The notes beneath the pieces were generated by a model. That model was not told the origin of the DNA. It saw only the letters and a list, made by a program, of their open reading frames with translations, and made no database searches. The position numbers and the translations under genes are program-made. Positions 46,407 to 58,315 of a stretch of DNA of 64,000 nucleotides are shown in pieces. Position 1 is the stretch's first letter, and each line of letters starts with the position of its first letter. Source of the DNA: Epiperipatus broadwayi (Eukaryota; Onychophora; Udeonychophora; Euonychophora; Peripatidae); contig JAQFVV010006645.1 of assembly GCA_028023455.1 (NCBI GenBank), forward strand, positions 370,001 to 434,000, read 5' to 3'.

Positions 46407-47402
46407 TTAACTAATTGTAAAAGTAGTTTTTAGAAAAAGAAAAAAGTGAAAAACATTCATAAAAGTGATCAATTCCATGATAGAATTTTTAATTAAATTT
46501 TATTTATAAAAATGTGGGGGGGGGGGGGATAAATTTATATTACTAAAAAGAGTAATATTTTTCTTATTGTCTCTTTTTTCTTTTTCTATTTTCAATTATG
46601 CTTAATCTTCTCTTCCCTGTGTTTTTTTAAAAAAACAACCATTGATAATGGTTGTAAGGAAAGAGGGATAATTATGCTACTTATTAATAAACACCTATAG
46701 ACTTAGATGTGAGAAATTAAGTAAATTCAGCTCACTATACATTTTGAAAGAGAATGTTTTGGAAGCAAAATTCATTCATGTTGCCAGAGATTGGAAATTA
46801 GCAATTTTTTTATTATGAAGATCATCCAGACAGTGTGTACATGCATTAAAAGTTGCAAAAGTATAGTGTGTTATTATTCAAATATGCAATGGATTCCTAT
46901 GTATATGAGTCAAATTTTATTAAAATAATTTGATACAGAAGTCCCTGGCCACATGGCACTCCATGAAGGAAGAAATAATCTCCAGTCTTTACATAGAAAG
47001 ATATTATCTAGCATGAACAAGAAAGCTTAATTGCTTGATTCCAGCTCTATCATATATAAATATATTTCTTAACCAAGTGAGAAAAAAAGATCTAATGAGG
47101 CTTAATCATGACCAGCCAAACAGCAAAATATTCACAGATCAATCATGGGACCAATCATGTAAAAAATACCATGAGACATTTTGTTAGCTTGCAAAAATCC
47201 ATAACCATTAAAGAACCACATGAATCAAATTATTTAGTTATAATCTTATCACAAATTGCATAGAAGTAATAAATGTATTAAGAACTCATTTAAAACTCCA
47301 TTTACAAATGGAAAATAAAAAAATCATCCTGAGGATTAATGTAAATAAATGATCAAAATGTCAGTATTTATATAAATACCATTTTGCCAGCAAAAGATAA
47401 AC
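46407..47402. other. AT-rich, gene-free stretch
   Basis: Poly-G run at 46516-46528 and a small AACCATT...AATGGTT stem near 46637-46655. No reliable coding motif. Confidence 0.4.
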
Positions 47403-47635
47403 AAAGATTAAAGTATTAATCCACTAACATCACATAATCACCATTTCTTATGCTTGCTCATAACTGTTATTAAAACAAGTGAAACTGTCCATACAGTAGT
47501 GCCACTCAGTGCAAGCCATGGCAATCAATGGATGTCAGAAGACTTGTACATAAAATTCTTGCCTAGATAGGGATTTTATGCACAAGCCTTCTGGCATCCA
47601 TTGATTATTCTGGCTTGCACTGAAAGATTAAAGTA
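47403..47635 (+). mobile_element. Family B short element B5 with 13-bp target duplication
   Basis: AAAGATTAAAGTA is exact at 47403-47415 and 47623-47635. The insert has the inverted family 3' end (CACTAACATCACATAATCACC...), then a short internal inverted repeat. AATCAATGGATG-CAGAAGACTTGTACATAAAAT (about 47524-47560) folds onto the complementary GATTTTATGCACAAGCC-TTCTGGCATCCATTGAT (47573-47605). The hammerhead core is absent. Confidence 0.8.
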
Positions 47636-48062
47636 AGAATAATTATTTACATTATCATTATATTATATAAACATTTATCCTTTTTTCTATTCTCAGTTGT
47701 TAATCATCAACTCATATCATTTTTTTTTATATATTAACCCATATACCCTAAATGTTATGTATATGTTTGCTTAAAAATAAAGTGTATATTTACATTATAT
47801 ATAAATTATGGATTATCCAATTCCTAGTTGAGGGATTGAATATATGTATTCTGAATATCATTATTCAATCTTCATGGGACACATCTAGGGTAATAAAGAA
47901 TATATATTTTTATGTATCAGTATTTATCTAATTTATAAGGGAAAAAATGTAATGTACTTTATCATTATAGTAATGCAGTTGCCTTTTCAATAACTGTAAC
48001 AACAATTATTTGAGAAAATATAAAGATAATATGTGTGTTATTATTGGAATACATTGTTATTG

Positions 48063-48112
<50 letters not shown>

Positions 48113-49550
48113 TTGCTTTATTCTCTTTTTGTTTATGCATTTTATCAAGATAATAGAATTATGCAACATTGCTAATGAGTTTTGTATATCCTAAAGCTAT
48201 GATTAAGTGATAACAGGAATTCTACAAAAAAATATAAATTCAAGCCTAGGTTGTTAGTGGCACCTATCAGGTTCTTTAATAATATAACTAAATATTCTAA
48301 CTATCTTAAGTATCATGGCTTACACCCACATGATGAGCAGAAAATATCATTGTTGCAGAGTTAATATTGTCAGTAATAAGCTTTACACTGATACTGTCCC
48401 CAGTATGCTCATCACAATTTATGATTGAGCCAATAAGCTATTAACTTAGAGCTATTTATATTTGTATCTGTATGGTCTAGTCATAATAAACTAAAAGGGG
48501 ATCATGTTGTATATATATATATATATAAAACTTTGAAATATATTCTAGATTATTGAATATACAAATATAAAAAATAAATAATAACTATAGCCTGCTTATG
48601 ATGACATGTAAAGTCTTTGTTTGATTACACTCTCATTTTTTTAATATTTACAGAAACAAAATGTGAACATTTAAAATTTATTTCAGTAGTAAACAAAAAT
48701 ATCTATCAAACAAAGTCAAATTTATTATTTTCTGAAAATAAATAATCATTTTATCATATATTTTACATTGATGTGTGAGACAAAAAAAACCATCAGAAAT
48801 GCTGAAATGTAAGAGGCATGATGCTGCAAGTTGGAATGGTTAATGAAGTGAAAATGGTGAAAGGCCAACAATGATTCCAGCATGCAGGTGCATCTATCTA
48901 TATTCACTGAAGGCAACTAGGAGAATGAAATGCTAAATAACAGATGAATTGTGCAGCTACCATTCGATCCCAATCCTTAATACCATCAGATGTTTTCCAC
49001 CTAAGCCTTATGCCTGCATCTTGGCCTGTGACTATTGAAAATTTCATTCATTGTAAATTGAAAAATCAAGAAGCCAAACCATTGATGACAAGAAAGGCTA
49101 ACCTATTGGTAATTGACAAGTTAGGAAATAAGCAAGAGACAGAATCCATTAAAGTGTGGTGTGATATCTAAAAAATCCTAGGTAAATATAATCCTCATTA
49201 TCCCATTATAAAACTTGGAAAATTTATTTGAATGAATGACTTTAATGAACATTAATAACTACAGCCAATGTAATCTTTAATATTGTGTCTATAAACTCAT
49301 ATTATATCATAACTATGTGTGTGTATATATGTAAAATTTATTATGTATTTTAATTATGAGTAAGGGTAAATAAAATATTTGTGTAATTGTTGGATTGATT
49401 TTCTCTCTCATAACTGCACCACGAATAGATTAAGTTATAGATAATTATAAGTATTATGCAAATGTGTTAAAGATCCCCCTCACAATTGAGAAAAAAGAAT
49501 TAGCTTGAGGGTATATCAAGCACTAGATTGTATATCTGTCATCCTGGCAT
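47636..49550. other. AT-rich stretch, no recognised gene
   Basis: Holds the long TA microsatellite at 48065-48109. The 75-codon frame 48944-49171 (MNCAATIRSQSLIPSDVFHL...) has fairly balanced composition but no motif I recognise. The less AT-rich 48800-49180 block may be an unidentified repeat. Confidence 0.4.
48065..48109. repeat. (TA)n microsatellite, about 45 bp
   Basis: Uninterrupted alternating T and A, the longest simple repeat of the window. Likely polymorphic in length. Confidence 0.95.
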
Positions 49551-49554
49551 GCTA

Positions 49555-49800
49555 ACTATATAACCTGTGGTTAGCTGGTGCCTGAAGTTAATCCTCAAAA
49601 CAAATGAAATGCTTTGGGTTTGAATCTAGAAGCCAAAAAGTGCTATAGCCTGTAAATGTGCCCATATTTTGTACCTTGTTATAGCCTTGGTCTGGTTATA
49701 GGTACCACTGGTATTTTATTGACCTGTGGTATTCTACTTCTCTGTTTGAAGGGCCAATCTGCTGTAATGGTGAGAGAGCAGCCACAGTAAAAATCGAGAT
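49555..49800 (+). mobile_element. Second tRNA-derived SINE type (candidate)
   Basis: GTGGTTAGCTGGTGCC (about 49571-49586) resembles an A box region and GGGTTTGAATCTAG (about 49616-49629) a B box, at near tRNA spacing. About 170 bp of less AT-rich body follows (TATAGCCTGTAAATGTGCCC, a GGTACCACTGGTA small palindrome) to about 49800. It differs from the SINE at 10.7 and 41.3 kb. Only one copy is seen here, so the class is inferred from the promoter boxes. Confidence 0.5.
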
Positions 49801-52800
49801 TTAAAATATATAATCAGAGCAATTTTTTTCCCTGCCCAGTTTAACATATTCTATATAGCACATTTAATAAAATTATCATAAATAATATTTCTACAAATTT
49901 AATTAATCAAGCTAGTTTAAAAAAAAGACTAAATATAAAAATGTTTATAAAATAGTAGATTACTTTCAATTTTAAAAATATTATAAAGAGGAGGTTCTAT
50001 TTTGCATAACATTTGTAAAATGAAAAGTGAATTCCATTCTATAAGCTATCATCTGTGATTAAATATTTGAAACATTGAAGAAGATTCAATATTCTATCAA
50101 ATTTTTAATAACATTTATATGAATGTAATAGCTGATATCATGACATTTTACCACGGAACGATTCCAATTCAAATGAAGTGAAAATAAATGAATATTTTTT
50201 TACTTTTATTATATAGTATGAGTGTTTTCCTATAGAAATGCTTCAAGCTATAGGAAAAGTGGCAAGTAAAACTAAAGACAACTATTAAAAAAACTCTTAT
50301 GTAATACCTTTATGATATTTTAAAAAATAATAATAATACAAATGAAAACATAATTAATTAAATAAATTATCATAAAATTAAGCTTGTATGAAGTGTTTTT
50401 GGTAGAAACAATATTAAAAGGATATCTGCCTATATATCTTTAAAAGATGTTTTTTTTAAATAAAAGTGATTTTCTATTGATTAGATAAGCAATATAAAGA
50501 TTGCAATTAACACAAAAAAAATATGAAAAGATGTACAATAAAAGATTTCAAAATAAAAGCATGTCTGTACTATAGTCTTGGAACCCAGAGAAGTGAATTT
50601 TTCCACCACTAATGACAAAGCTATATCATGTTTCAGTTACATTCGTTTAAGTTTTTTACAATATGCATACTAAAACTCATTTGACTAATCCTGATTAACT
50701 GGAATCTTAAATCCTCTAACTAAACAATAGCTAAATATCAATTTATTGATCTAGTTCCTACATATCAACTATTTCGATGAAAAAATATGTCTCTGGAAGC
50801 AAAATATTTATAAGATTATCAAGGGAGTCCTTAATCTATGTCATATAATAAATTTGATGAGAAAAACAAAGCAGATATCATTAAATTAATTAAGAAACTG
50901 ATTTGAACCATATGTATTTTTATAAGAGATGACAAAAGATAGATTATTGTAATCTTAAAATAAATCCAGGAGATTGTAAAGGATCATACATGACATGAAT
51001 TAATGAGATTTAAAAAAAAAGCGATGGAAGAATATGATTAGAAAATAGCTATGGATTTAAAAAATAGTAGATTCAAGTTTTACAAAAGTTATTGTGGAGT
51101 CTATTAATAACAATTAAAAATGATGGTGTTAATGGCATATACAGAACAATAATGTTTCAAAGCTAATAAAAAATATATATTTTAGAGAAAATCAGAGAAT
51201 TTAATATTTTTTTTGAAAGTCTATTGGTTTATATATATTAATCAAAACTATAGAAAAAAATATATTCATTACCTAAGCTATTGTGCTATTATTACTATGT
51301 TCTGCCTTTAATTAAGAATGGAAGTAATTGATGTCAAAAAATCGAGGTCATCCAGAAACTGCTTATATGCTGCTTATATAAGTAATTACAGTTATTTCAT
51401 GTCATATTTTTGAGCTCTTAAAGCCTCTTTGATAGCAGTAATTCATTATCATTTCATAAATGATAATATCTGAGCCAAGTTTAATTTGTTCTGTCTATTT
51501 AAAAATAGGCTTGAACTTAATGTTAGAAATTGTCAAATAAAATCTACTGCCGGTATGATTTATTTATTTTAATAAGCACTGAAGATTGTAATTAATCAAA
51601 TTTCTCTGAGTTTTATTTTAAATTAGAAGTTTTTAGTCATATTTTATAAATTTATTGCTTGTTTTATCAACATATACATATATATATGTATACACACATC
51701 TTTAAGACATATGCATATATATGTATATACACATCTTCAAGACCAATATACTGATTGCCAATGGTGATGCTTTGTCATATCTTTCTTTGTGTTTTATCAC
51801 TGTGGACCTATCTAACAGAACTCTATTAAATCTTACCTTTTATGAGGTCTACTTTTTTTTCTTTCAGTCATCATTCCACCATTAAAATTTTTATCTTTCA
51901 CCATTATTCATTTCATATTGACTTTTGGTTAGTTACAAAATTTAATAAATTTATCATAAATAATAACCTAAAGTAAACAGTAAAGATAAATCTTTACAAA
52001 ACTTCTCTCCATATTTTATAGACTTTTATTCAGTTTAATTATTTTACACTTTCAACTATCTAACAGACTTTATCAGAGTTACAAGATATCTTTAAAATAT
52101 TTTGCTGTTAAAATTGCAAAAATAATTAAATTGAGTAAAGCACTATAAATAATGTAACAAAAAAGTAAAGCTTTGTAGAGATTTATTTTTAAAACCAATA
52201 CAAAAAGAATATTAAAAGATATGGAATATAACTGCATAAGAACAGCTAATAAAAATTAATCAAAAAGATTTATGGAGTTTAGTGATATACACAATAAGGA
52301 AATAATATAATAATGTTATATACCATAAAAAGATACCATGCCATGCTTATAACCTAAATTTAAAACCAGATGGAATTTAAAGTTGTTGTTTTTTCAGTAA
52401 TTGAGGATTTTAAATCAAGCTTAGTATATTTTTTTAAGTAGCTGGCTCACAGATAACTTATCTAAATAGTAAATTAATGGTGATAAAATTAGTATCTTTC
52501 TAATTTTTAATGAGAACAAGGGTTAAATGAAAATTACTAACCATAAAAATTATTATCACCTGCTAATTAATTAGCTTGGTTAATAATACCTGATATGTTC
52601 TTCTATGGATGTATACCAAGAGATAATTTTTGTTCTGCTATAGGATATTTACATCTATTTTATCTTTTACTTTATACAATTTATTCTCAATGTATTATAA
52701 ATATTATATTAATATTTTTCAAGTAATTATAAAAATGAGACTAATTCAACTATACATCTTTATAATATATAGGTGAGATCAAACTATCAGTTGTCTGATA

Positions 52801-52850
52801 TATTTATTCTTAAGGTTATTATTTATTATATAGATTTTTGATGAATTTAA
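49801..52850. other. AT-rich, gene-free stretch
   Basis: No coding motif. A tandem pair of ATACATATATATATGTATAC-type palindromes with CACATCTT-AAGAC lies at about 51670-51740. Confidence 0.45.
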
Positions 52851-52854
52851 TGAT

Positions 52855-53060
52855 TCCATGTGTGGGAGGGAGGCAAGACCTCTTCAAATGATGCACCCAA
52901 GTTTTGCAGCCACAATGTGGAATATGGATACAATTTTGACCCTAGTATTATTAAAACAATATGTGGAGAGAGAAATGATAAAATACATAAGATCAAGGAG
53001 GCATAGTTTATCATACAAAATGAATATATAATGAACCAAAGATCTAACAATATTTAAATT
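52855..53060 (+). pseudogene. Possible GIY-YIG-type endonuclease C-terminal fragment
   Basis: The plus frame reads SSNDAPKFCSHNVEYGYNFD and continues PSIIKTICGERNDKIHKIKE, a stop, then FIIQNEYIMNQRS (52890-53048). This resembles the end of retroelement GIY-YIG nucleases, H....GH.FDF....-I..E.....R..KEA..I......NQ. The minus-strand 67-codon frame over the same region is a shadow. There is no upstream GIY or YIG motif, so it is a short 3' fragment at best. Confidence 0.4.
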
Positions 53061-53925
53061 ATCAAAAATGGGTTCTACAAATTCTTAACAAAATAACCAT
53101 AATTATAATACATGTGTTAGAGAGTATGCTTGGTCTATTTAATTTTAGTTAACATATTTAATCTATGTTGCAACATTTTTATATTATTAATAATGACAGA
53201 GAATGTAAATATTATATATATATCATTAAATATGTTTGAATAATTTTAAATTCAATATTGTTTAGAAATAGTGTAAATAAATATTTGCTATTATTCTTGT
53301 CTTTATTGATGTTATAAGATTTACTATTAAATTTGCTTATTGCATAATATGTTTTCTACCATATCGTATGTTTATAAGTTTTTGAAAAAATGGTTCAATA
53401 TTTTGCCTTAGTTTTTTGTCATAATATATAAAAGATTTTAAAATATAAAGTAAATATATTCTTTTTCTTGGATAGATTTATAAGTATTTTATATGCTAAC
53501 AATCTTTACATCTAAAAATGTAGAATTTTTTTTTTTTTTTGATAGCTCATTTTATATTGTTTAAATTTTTTAATTTATATAAAATATCAATAATATTTTC
53601 AGAGTCACAAATGAAACATAATCAATACATTAATCATTTACAAAAATACATGCATTATATAAAAATAAATGTATTTATAAAAATAATAGTATTATTTTAA
53701 TTCAAATATTAAATAAATATGCATGCTAAGAAAAATATTTTATATATATCTTTCTTGTTTTAAAATATCAAAAAGTAATATCTCATTTCCATTTTAAAAT
53801 CTTTAGTATCCTTTAACTGTGTATTTTAGTGGCCATTTAGATTAGTGTTTTATTTTTTTATTTTAATGTTTAACCCGCTAAAGATTTTGAGTATTACATG
53901 TTGTTTTTTTAATGAAATAAGGGAG
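53061..53925. other. AT-rich, gene-free stretch
   Basis: Nothing recognised; poly-T at 53527-53540. Confidence 0.4.
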
Positions 53926-53929
53926 AGAA

Positions 53930-54175
53930 GATTGAAGCCAGTCCATGAAAATTTAATGAATTGCTATCTTAATATAAGCTGAGCACTGATTGTATATATG
54001 TGTGAAAGATTTTATCTGTCTCAATTGACAAGTACTGGTTCTATATGATATACCTATATTAGGAATCATTTATCTTTTTTACATGTATATGGTCATGAGT
54101 ATCAGTTGTATAAGATGGATTGGAAGATGAAAATAAAATGAAAATCTTAAGTTCAAACCTCCCTATTTAATAATA
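53930..54175 (+). mobile_element. Family E diverged copy
   Basis: Follows the plus-strand half of the 24.7-25.0 kb unit: CCATGAAAATTTAATGAATT, GCTATCTTAATATAAGCTGA, GCACTGATTGTATATATGTG, TTGACAAGTACTGG, ATCATTTATC, then AAAATCTTAAGTTCAAACC. The hammerhead core is eroded (TTGACAA, no GAAA). Confidence 0.65.
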
Positions 54176-54595
54176 GTTTTAATTATTTAGCTTTTGGTAA
54201 TAAAAATATATTTGAAACAAAATAAAATTTATTTGAATTTTCATAAAGAATAAAATGACAAAAGAGTCAGAATTCACTATCTCTTTCGTTTGCCCACCCT
54301 CAGATTAGCTGATTTGGTAAAACACCATCTATTGATCATAAATACAAGTGATAGCAAGTTACGTGATTATAACTTGTTTTTGTTTTTCATAAATGTACCT
54401 TTAAAGGTTTTTGCAATGATATATATTGCAAAGGCTTTGACTATGTGGTGAAACTGAATTGAGATCAGACCCATGTAGCTATCTGGTTTGTTAGGCTGCA
54501 TTTGAAGACTTTACCAGTCTGAAAAATTCATGCTTGCAAACTGATAGAAACTTTTTGCATAAACACTTGGAGTCAGTGTTTAGATCTAGTTTCTA

Positions 54596-54654
54596 GCTCT
54601 ATCCTTCACTGATGATAGCAAATTAGCTTGAAATCAGTTGATCTGAGGGTGGGC
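54596..54654 (+). ncRNA. Hammerhead-like motif, family C unit 1
   Basis: Stem I GCTC/GGGC outer and CCTTCA/TGAGGG inner, CTGATGA (54609-54615), stem II AGC-loop-GCT with a U-U mismatch at 10.1/11.1, GAAA (54630-54633), stem III ATCA-GT-TGAT, C as cleavage base (AUC). Confidence 0.65.
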
Positions 54655-55001
54655 AAATGAAAGAGATAGTGAATTCTGACTCTTTGTTGTTTATGTAAAC
54701 AAACATACACTTGTTTGGTGGTTTTGGTAAAATGCTATCTATTGATCATAAATACAAGTGATAGCAAGTTACATGATTATAACTTGTTTTTGTTTTTCAT
54801 AAATGTACCTTTAAAGGTTTTTGCAATGATATATATTGCAGAGGCTTTGACTATGTGGTGAAACTGGAGATCAGACCCATGTAGCTATCTGGCTTGTTAG
54901 GCTGGGTTTGAAGACTTTACCGGTCTGAAAAATTCATGCTTGCAAACTGATAGAAACTTTTTGCATAAACACTTGGAGTCAGTGTTTAGATCTAGTTTCT
55001 A

Positions 55002-55060
55002 GCTCTATCTTTCACTGATGATAGCAAATTAGCTTGAAATCAGCTGATCTGAGGATGGGC
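55002..55060 (+). ncRNA. Hammerhead-like motif, family C unit 2
   Basis: Same order as unit 1: CTGATGA (55015-55021), GAAA (55036-55039). Stem III is the perfect palindrome ATCAGCTGAT followed by C. Inner stem I is weaker (CTTTCA/TGAGGA). Cleavage at both C units would release a monomer of about 406 nt. Confidence 0.65.
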
Positions 55061-55170
55061 AAATGAAAGAGATAGTGAATTCTGACTCTTTTGTCATTTA
55101 TGTAAACAAATATACACTTGTTCGGTGGTTTTGGTAAAATGCCATCTATTGATCGTATATATATATATAT

Positions 55171-57600
55171 ATAAATTATTCCCAGATTTTTCCCTCAAAT
55201 GCAGGTAAAACTGGAATACTAGAGATAGCCACAAGGAAATGAATTACATTCAAGCATTTGAAGTAGCATTCATTGTGGCAACTTTTTATTCAAATCACAA
55301 AAAGTTAATATTATTCAGTGTAAGATAATAGTCTACTCTTTTTATGTTATTTTTATTTTGGTTAAAATCATGCTAATGTATCAGCTTAAGCTTTATATAT
55401 ATTAATGCAATGTGAGATTTGTGCATCAATTGAATCAAAATAGTCTTAATAGAAGAAGTTGATTCTGATTGTTTGATAATAAAACCTTAATAAGGCTTTG
55501 AATGATTTTAATAATTAATTTTAATAATTCAAAGCCATTTAATAAAATAAACTTTTAATTTTAACTAAAATGAGCTACATGGCATCAAAAACTATATTCA
55601 TTCTAATAAAGTAGACTTTATCCTTAAAAACAAAATTTACTAATTTTATTTTTTATTAAATATTTGCTTTTAATAAATATTTTATGTTTACATTTAGCTT
55701 TTATTTAAATATATATTTTTAGAAAAAAAAATGGTCAAGTGAAAATGTATGGATATCATAAAGAAAATGTTACTATCAAAAACTTTCTTATTATTTTTTA
55801 GTTTTATTTTATTTAGCCCTTATGAAATCTGACATTTCTAATGTTCTACCCAGTGGAAATTTTTGAAAATGCTCAAATCACTTCTGTATAAAATCTTTAT
55901 TTTATCTTAAAAGTTAAGAAGTTGAACTTGATTTCTTTTTAATTTAATTTAATTTTATAAAGAAATAATGCTCTAAAACATCATAGTTTACCATTGCAAA
56001 TATTTGAAATTGACTTGTAAATCAGAACAATGTAAGTAAACATCATAAATGATGTTAGTATAACACTCTTTCAGAAAATGAATTATTTTTTATTTTAAGA
56101 TTTTTTTTTTAATGCAAACAAATGTATATTAAAAATAAATCTATCAAATTCTGCTTTATAAACTGATATTTGATTTGGCATTTGACAATATTTGAAAAGA
56201 TATTAACACCGAGTTAATTCTGAAAAATAATAATGTTATAAACAGCATGATTTTCTTGGTTTATATTTCAGCCAAGTTTATTAACTTCTATTTCCAAAAA
56301 TAAAAGATAAGTAAATAAATTGACAGTGTACATGTGTATTTTTTTTTGTTTTAAATAATTATCATCCAATTAGTGTGTAAAAATAATTAAAAATATTTTT
56401 ATAATCAAGTAAAAAATTGTGTTTTTTTTATTTTAAAATCTTTGCACAAAAAACTATACCAGAAAAAACTGAGTACCCTCTACATATTTTTTTCTGTCAT
56501 AAACAATAGATAAAAAGCTTACATCTTCGATTATTGACTCTTAGATCTTAACTGAACTTTTTAGATTCTTTTTCAATTAAAAAAATTCAATAAAAAGCAG
56601 TACGATAGTTTCTACATTATACAAAAAGTTATATGCTAATACTATTTATGATAATATTAAAGCAGCATTCTAAAGCACTGGTCTACAATGTTTTTTTTTT
56701 CAGAAATAAACAAGCTGTTTTTCTAAAGAATCTGAAAAGAAACCAAGTTAATATTTAAAGGTTGATTTTTAATATTTCAAATAATATTATTGATACTTTA
56801 ATTTATGTCTGTATACAAATGTAATAAATAATATATATTTTTTATTAAATAAAATTTTAATCTAAAGCTAAAATGAAATCCTTTGCTTTGTTTGCTTATT
56901 TCTGTTTATTAGTCTTTTTTTTAATTTGCACAGTTGATAGATTAATTTCATTTTTTGAACTTATGACTTAACAAAATTTGTCAAAAAATATGATAAAATA
57001 GAAAACAAGCTTTTGTTTATTAAAAAATACAACTAAAGAAAAATATAAAAATATACATAAGCAGATAAAGAGCAATGAGTGTGTACAAAAGAATCCCTTA
57101 AAAGATTAAAGCAAATCAATTTAATCAAAAAATAAATAGCATTTAAAGTGTCATAGAACTTTCCAAATGTTATAAAATAAGTTGGTTATTTCACAAATTG
57201 TATTCATGTTAAAGAAAAAAGCTTTAAGCTTATAACAGAAAATTTTAACTTAGTTCTTTTATTTTTTATAATGATTAGTGGACTAACTAAATTATTATTT
57301 AAATTAAGCTGAGTTTCAATAAAAATATAAGACAAACAATTTAACTTTATATTTACAAAATATTAAACTTTAAAACATCTTGAAAAACTAATTCAATTTA
57401 CCATAAAGGACTGAATTTCATCTCCCTTTAGCACATACTCAATGCTTTTTAATTATTTTACACCCACACATATATTTTTTTTCAAGTGAAACTAAAAAAG
57501 TGGATAAAAAAATATTTTGAACCTATAATATTTTTACGCATTTAAAAAAAAATTATTTTTGAAACTTTAAATAGTTAAAAAAAGTATATATAAATGAAAA
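55171..57600. other. Extremely AT-rich, gene-free stretch
   Basis: No coding motif, RNA gene or organised repeat seen. Confidence 0.45.
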
Positions 57601-57800
57601 CACCAAACTTCTTTTTAAAACTTGATTTTTATATGACTATTATATGATTATTATATATATTTATTATTATATATTTGTATTTTTAGTTTTTAGTTTTCCT
57701 TGAAAAAGACTGTATCACAAAATAATCAAAACGTTGGTGTGTATTTATATTTTTATAATGGTCATATAAAAAGCAAGTTTTAAAAAGAGGTTTGATGTAT
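57601..57800. repeat. Inverted repeat G (arms about 43 bp, 110-bp loop)
   Basis: CACCAAACTTCTTTTTAAAA onward (57601-57643) pairs with 57758-57800 (ATAATGGTCATATAAAAAGC...AGAGGTTTGATG) with a few mismatches. The loop contains a decayed hammerhead-like phrase. This is similar in design to the other foldback units but without a visible target duplication. Confidence 0.7.
57697..57742 (+). ncRNA. Very decayed hammerhead-like motif, family G
   Basis: CTTGAAAAAGACTGTATCAC ... TCAAAACGTTGG recalls the CTGAAGAAG...CGAAACGTTGG phrase of eroded PLE hammerheads: AACGTT is a palindromic stem III. Both core boxes are damaged. Weak evidence. Confidence 0.3.
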
Positions 57801-58059
57801 TCATTTAATATTGAAAGTTACAACTATTTTTGAAAAGAAAACTGTGTAGATGATATTTTAAATTCGTTAAAAGAAATAATTGTACAATCATTTAATTTTT
57901 AAATATTTTATATGTAAATTTCAAAATGTCACACACAACTAAATAAATGATGAATATTTTTTAATTTATTTTAACACATATTTTCAGTATCAAAAAAATA
58001 ATAATAGAAAAAAAATGCTATATAAATATTTTTAACACTATATAAAAACATAGTGTGTT

Positions 58060-58315
58060 CAAGGTCTGTCCATCCCTCACATATGTATGTAAATGGATTA
58101 TTCTCCAATATATGAAGGGTCAGAATGACTAAATGGTCAACATGGGTAGGATGACAACCTTGGCACTAACAAGGGCTTTGAATGTTCTATCATCATATTT
58201 TCAATGAAATGAATGGCTGAAGATTTGTGCATTGGAGTAGTTTGAAGCCTGCCCATTGAAGTATGAAGATTGGCTATCTTAATATAAAGCTGAGCACTGA
58301 TTGTATATATATATT
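58060..58315 (+). mobile_element. Family E truncated copy
   Basis: Homologous to family E: CCATCCCTCACATATGTATG, GTCAGAATG, CATGGGTAGGATGA, TATTTTCAATGAAATG-ATGG, CTGAGCACTGATTGTATATA. It stops in a TA tract just before the hammerhead region. Confidence 0.65.

Larger units (their letters stand above)
54262..55170 (+). mobile_element. Family C array: about two 410-bp tandem units with an inverted 5' piece
   Basis: ATTGATCATAAATACAAGTG at 54331 and 54741, with ATTGATCGTATA at 55148, gives a period of 407-410 bp. The units are nearly identical. The first 57 bp (54262-54318, AGTCAGAATTCACTATCTCT...) are the inverted complement of the unit's end. The array stops in a TA tract (55154-55173). Each full unit holds one hammerhead-like motif in the same orientation, the arrangement expected for tandem PLE terminal repeats or retrozymes, where one monomer can be excised between two ribozymes. 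Confidence 0.8.

Noticed and set aside
46516-46528. Poly-G run (also 10068, and poly-C at 39050) as G-quadruplex element
   Set aside because: Single homopolymers without repeated G-tracts; may be sequencing or microsatellite features.
46930-47350. Possible further Penelope-like RT fragment on the plus strand (LAKIHNH-like phrase)
   Set aside because: Only one loose match to the YGLPK.HK block and no second landmark at the right spacing.
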